This document shows positions 63,634 to 64,000 of a stretch of 64,000 bases of DNA, piece after piece. The notes under the pieces are model-generated. The model was not told the origin of the DNA, ran no database searches, and saw only the letters and a program-made list of their open reading frames with translations. Location: positions 682,001 to 746,000 of the forward strand of contig CAWBYA010000007.1 of assembly GCA_963792895.1 (NCBI GenBank), given 5' to 3'. This DNA is from UBA6912 sp963792895. Lineage in GTDB: Bacteria > Actinomycetota > Acidimicrobiia > Spongiisociales > UBA5794. Both the position numbers and the translations under genes were made by a program. Every line of letters begins with the position of its first letter. Position 1 is the stretch's first letter.

Positions 63634-64000
63634 ATGGCGCTCGCTGAGATTGCCGGCCGGGTCTACGGGCCGGTCGCGTGCACCCTCTCAGCCACGAAAT
63701 CGGCGGAGTACGTGGCGGCGACCGGTGATGACCCAGAACGATGGGTGGCGGCTGCGCCGCCTGCCTACGCCGGCGCGCTGCTGTTCGTTGTCGCCCCGCT
63801 GCTGATCGCCGACCCTGACGTCGGCGAGCACACCCGGGTTCTCGTGCACTCCGATCAGCGGTTCCGGTGGCATGGTCCGCTCACTCTGGGGACGGATGTG
63901 GTCGTCACCGGGACGGTGACCAGGGTTCGGGAAAGGGGTGGGCTCAACTTCGTGACGTTCGAAGCCGCAGTGGCACGTGAATCTGGTGCGCCTCTCATCG
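63634..64000 (+). CDS. hadA: Start of (3R)-hydroxyacyl-ACP dehydratase subunit HadA-like protein (partial)
   Basis: The first 122 codons are present; the gene runs off the right edge. The translation starts MALAEIAGRVYGPVACTLSA and contains HSDQRFRWHGPLTLGTDVVV and RERGGLNFVTFEAAVARESG, the pattern of the N-terminal MaoC-like (FAS1-type hot-dog) dehydratase domain. In actinobacteria hadA follows rpmG and precedes hadB, supporting the call. Likely role: dehydration step of fatty-acid elongation (FAS-II type). Confidence 0.8.
   Translation, partial: MALAEIAGRVYGPVACTLSATKSAEYVAATGDDPERWVAAAPPAYAGALLFVVAPLLIADPDVGEHTRVLVHSDQRFRWHGPLTLGTDVVVTGTVTRVRERGGLNFVTFEAAVARESGAPLI

Overview
The window is high-GC DNA with dense gene clusters, frequent ATGA/GTGA overlaps and GTG starts. 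It looks like an actinobacterium (Actinomycetota), possibly an Acidimicrobiia-like lineage; I cannot place it more precisely. Supporting signs are a geranylgeranyl-reductase gene just before nuoA, the tRNA-Tyr / tRNA-Thr / tRNA-Met / rpmG / hadA gene order, and NuoG, TetR and hmuTUV proteins of actinobacterial style. At least eight otherwise well-conserved reading frames are broken by one base (mostly single-base insertions in short homopolymers). I read most of these as consensus errors of a draft or metagenomic assembly, not as real pseudogenes; a few loci are truly truncated or too damaged to tell.

Layout. 1-3162 (minus): a quinol:cytochrome c reductase (bc-type) cluster with split cytochrome b, a subunit IV carrying unusual N-terminal helical repeats, a dicluster 4Fe-4S protein and a 4-TM protein. 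4606-7441 (plus, divergent): a CcoN-CcoO fusion that keeps its cytochrome c part but has lost every haem- and copper-binding histidine of the oxidase subunit, then a monohaem cytochrome c that shares the helical repeat of the bc subunit. 7652-8911: menaquinone/prenyl-chain reductase. 9616-24828: a complete 14-gene complex I operon nuoA-N. 24812-32817: a bactofilin-like membrane protein, three TadE/TadG-type genes, an AP-superfamily enzyme, a PLP decarboxylase and a two-component system. 33309-44125: a second complex I operon nuoABCD-HIJKLMN, lacking the NADH module nuoEFG; three 54-bp hairpin repeats occupy the place where nuoEFG would be. 44252-48456: a 5'-truncated SLC12-type transporter, a MidA/NDUFAF7-type methyltransferase, L-serine ammonia-lyase and an SLH-domain remnant. 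48500-57355: small secreted proteins, two subtilisin-like proteases, HtpX. 57549-61282: haem uptake hmuTUV and a divergent TetR regulator. 61343-64000: tRNAs, tuf, rpmG and the start of hadA.

How it fits together. Most of the window is respiratory. Two complex I forms would reduce menaquinone: one from NADH, the other from an unidentified, probably ferredoxin-like donor. The bc-type complex would oxidise the quinol and pass electrons to membrane-bound c-type cytochromes, two of which are encoded next to it. The MidA/NDUFAF7 homologue is a plausible complex I assembly factor. Haem uptake serves the cytochromes.

A second theme is a family of degenerate arrays with a strict 7-bp period, placed immediately 3' of genes in the nuo operons and around tuf/rpmG. 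Several are built as inverted arrays able to form hairpins, and some encode the C-terminal tails of NuoI and NuoJ.
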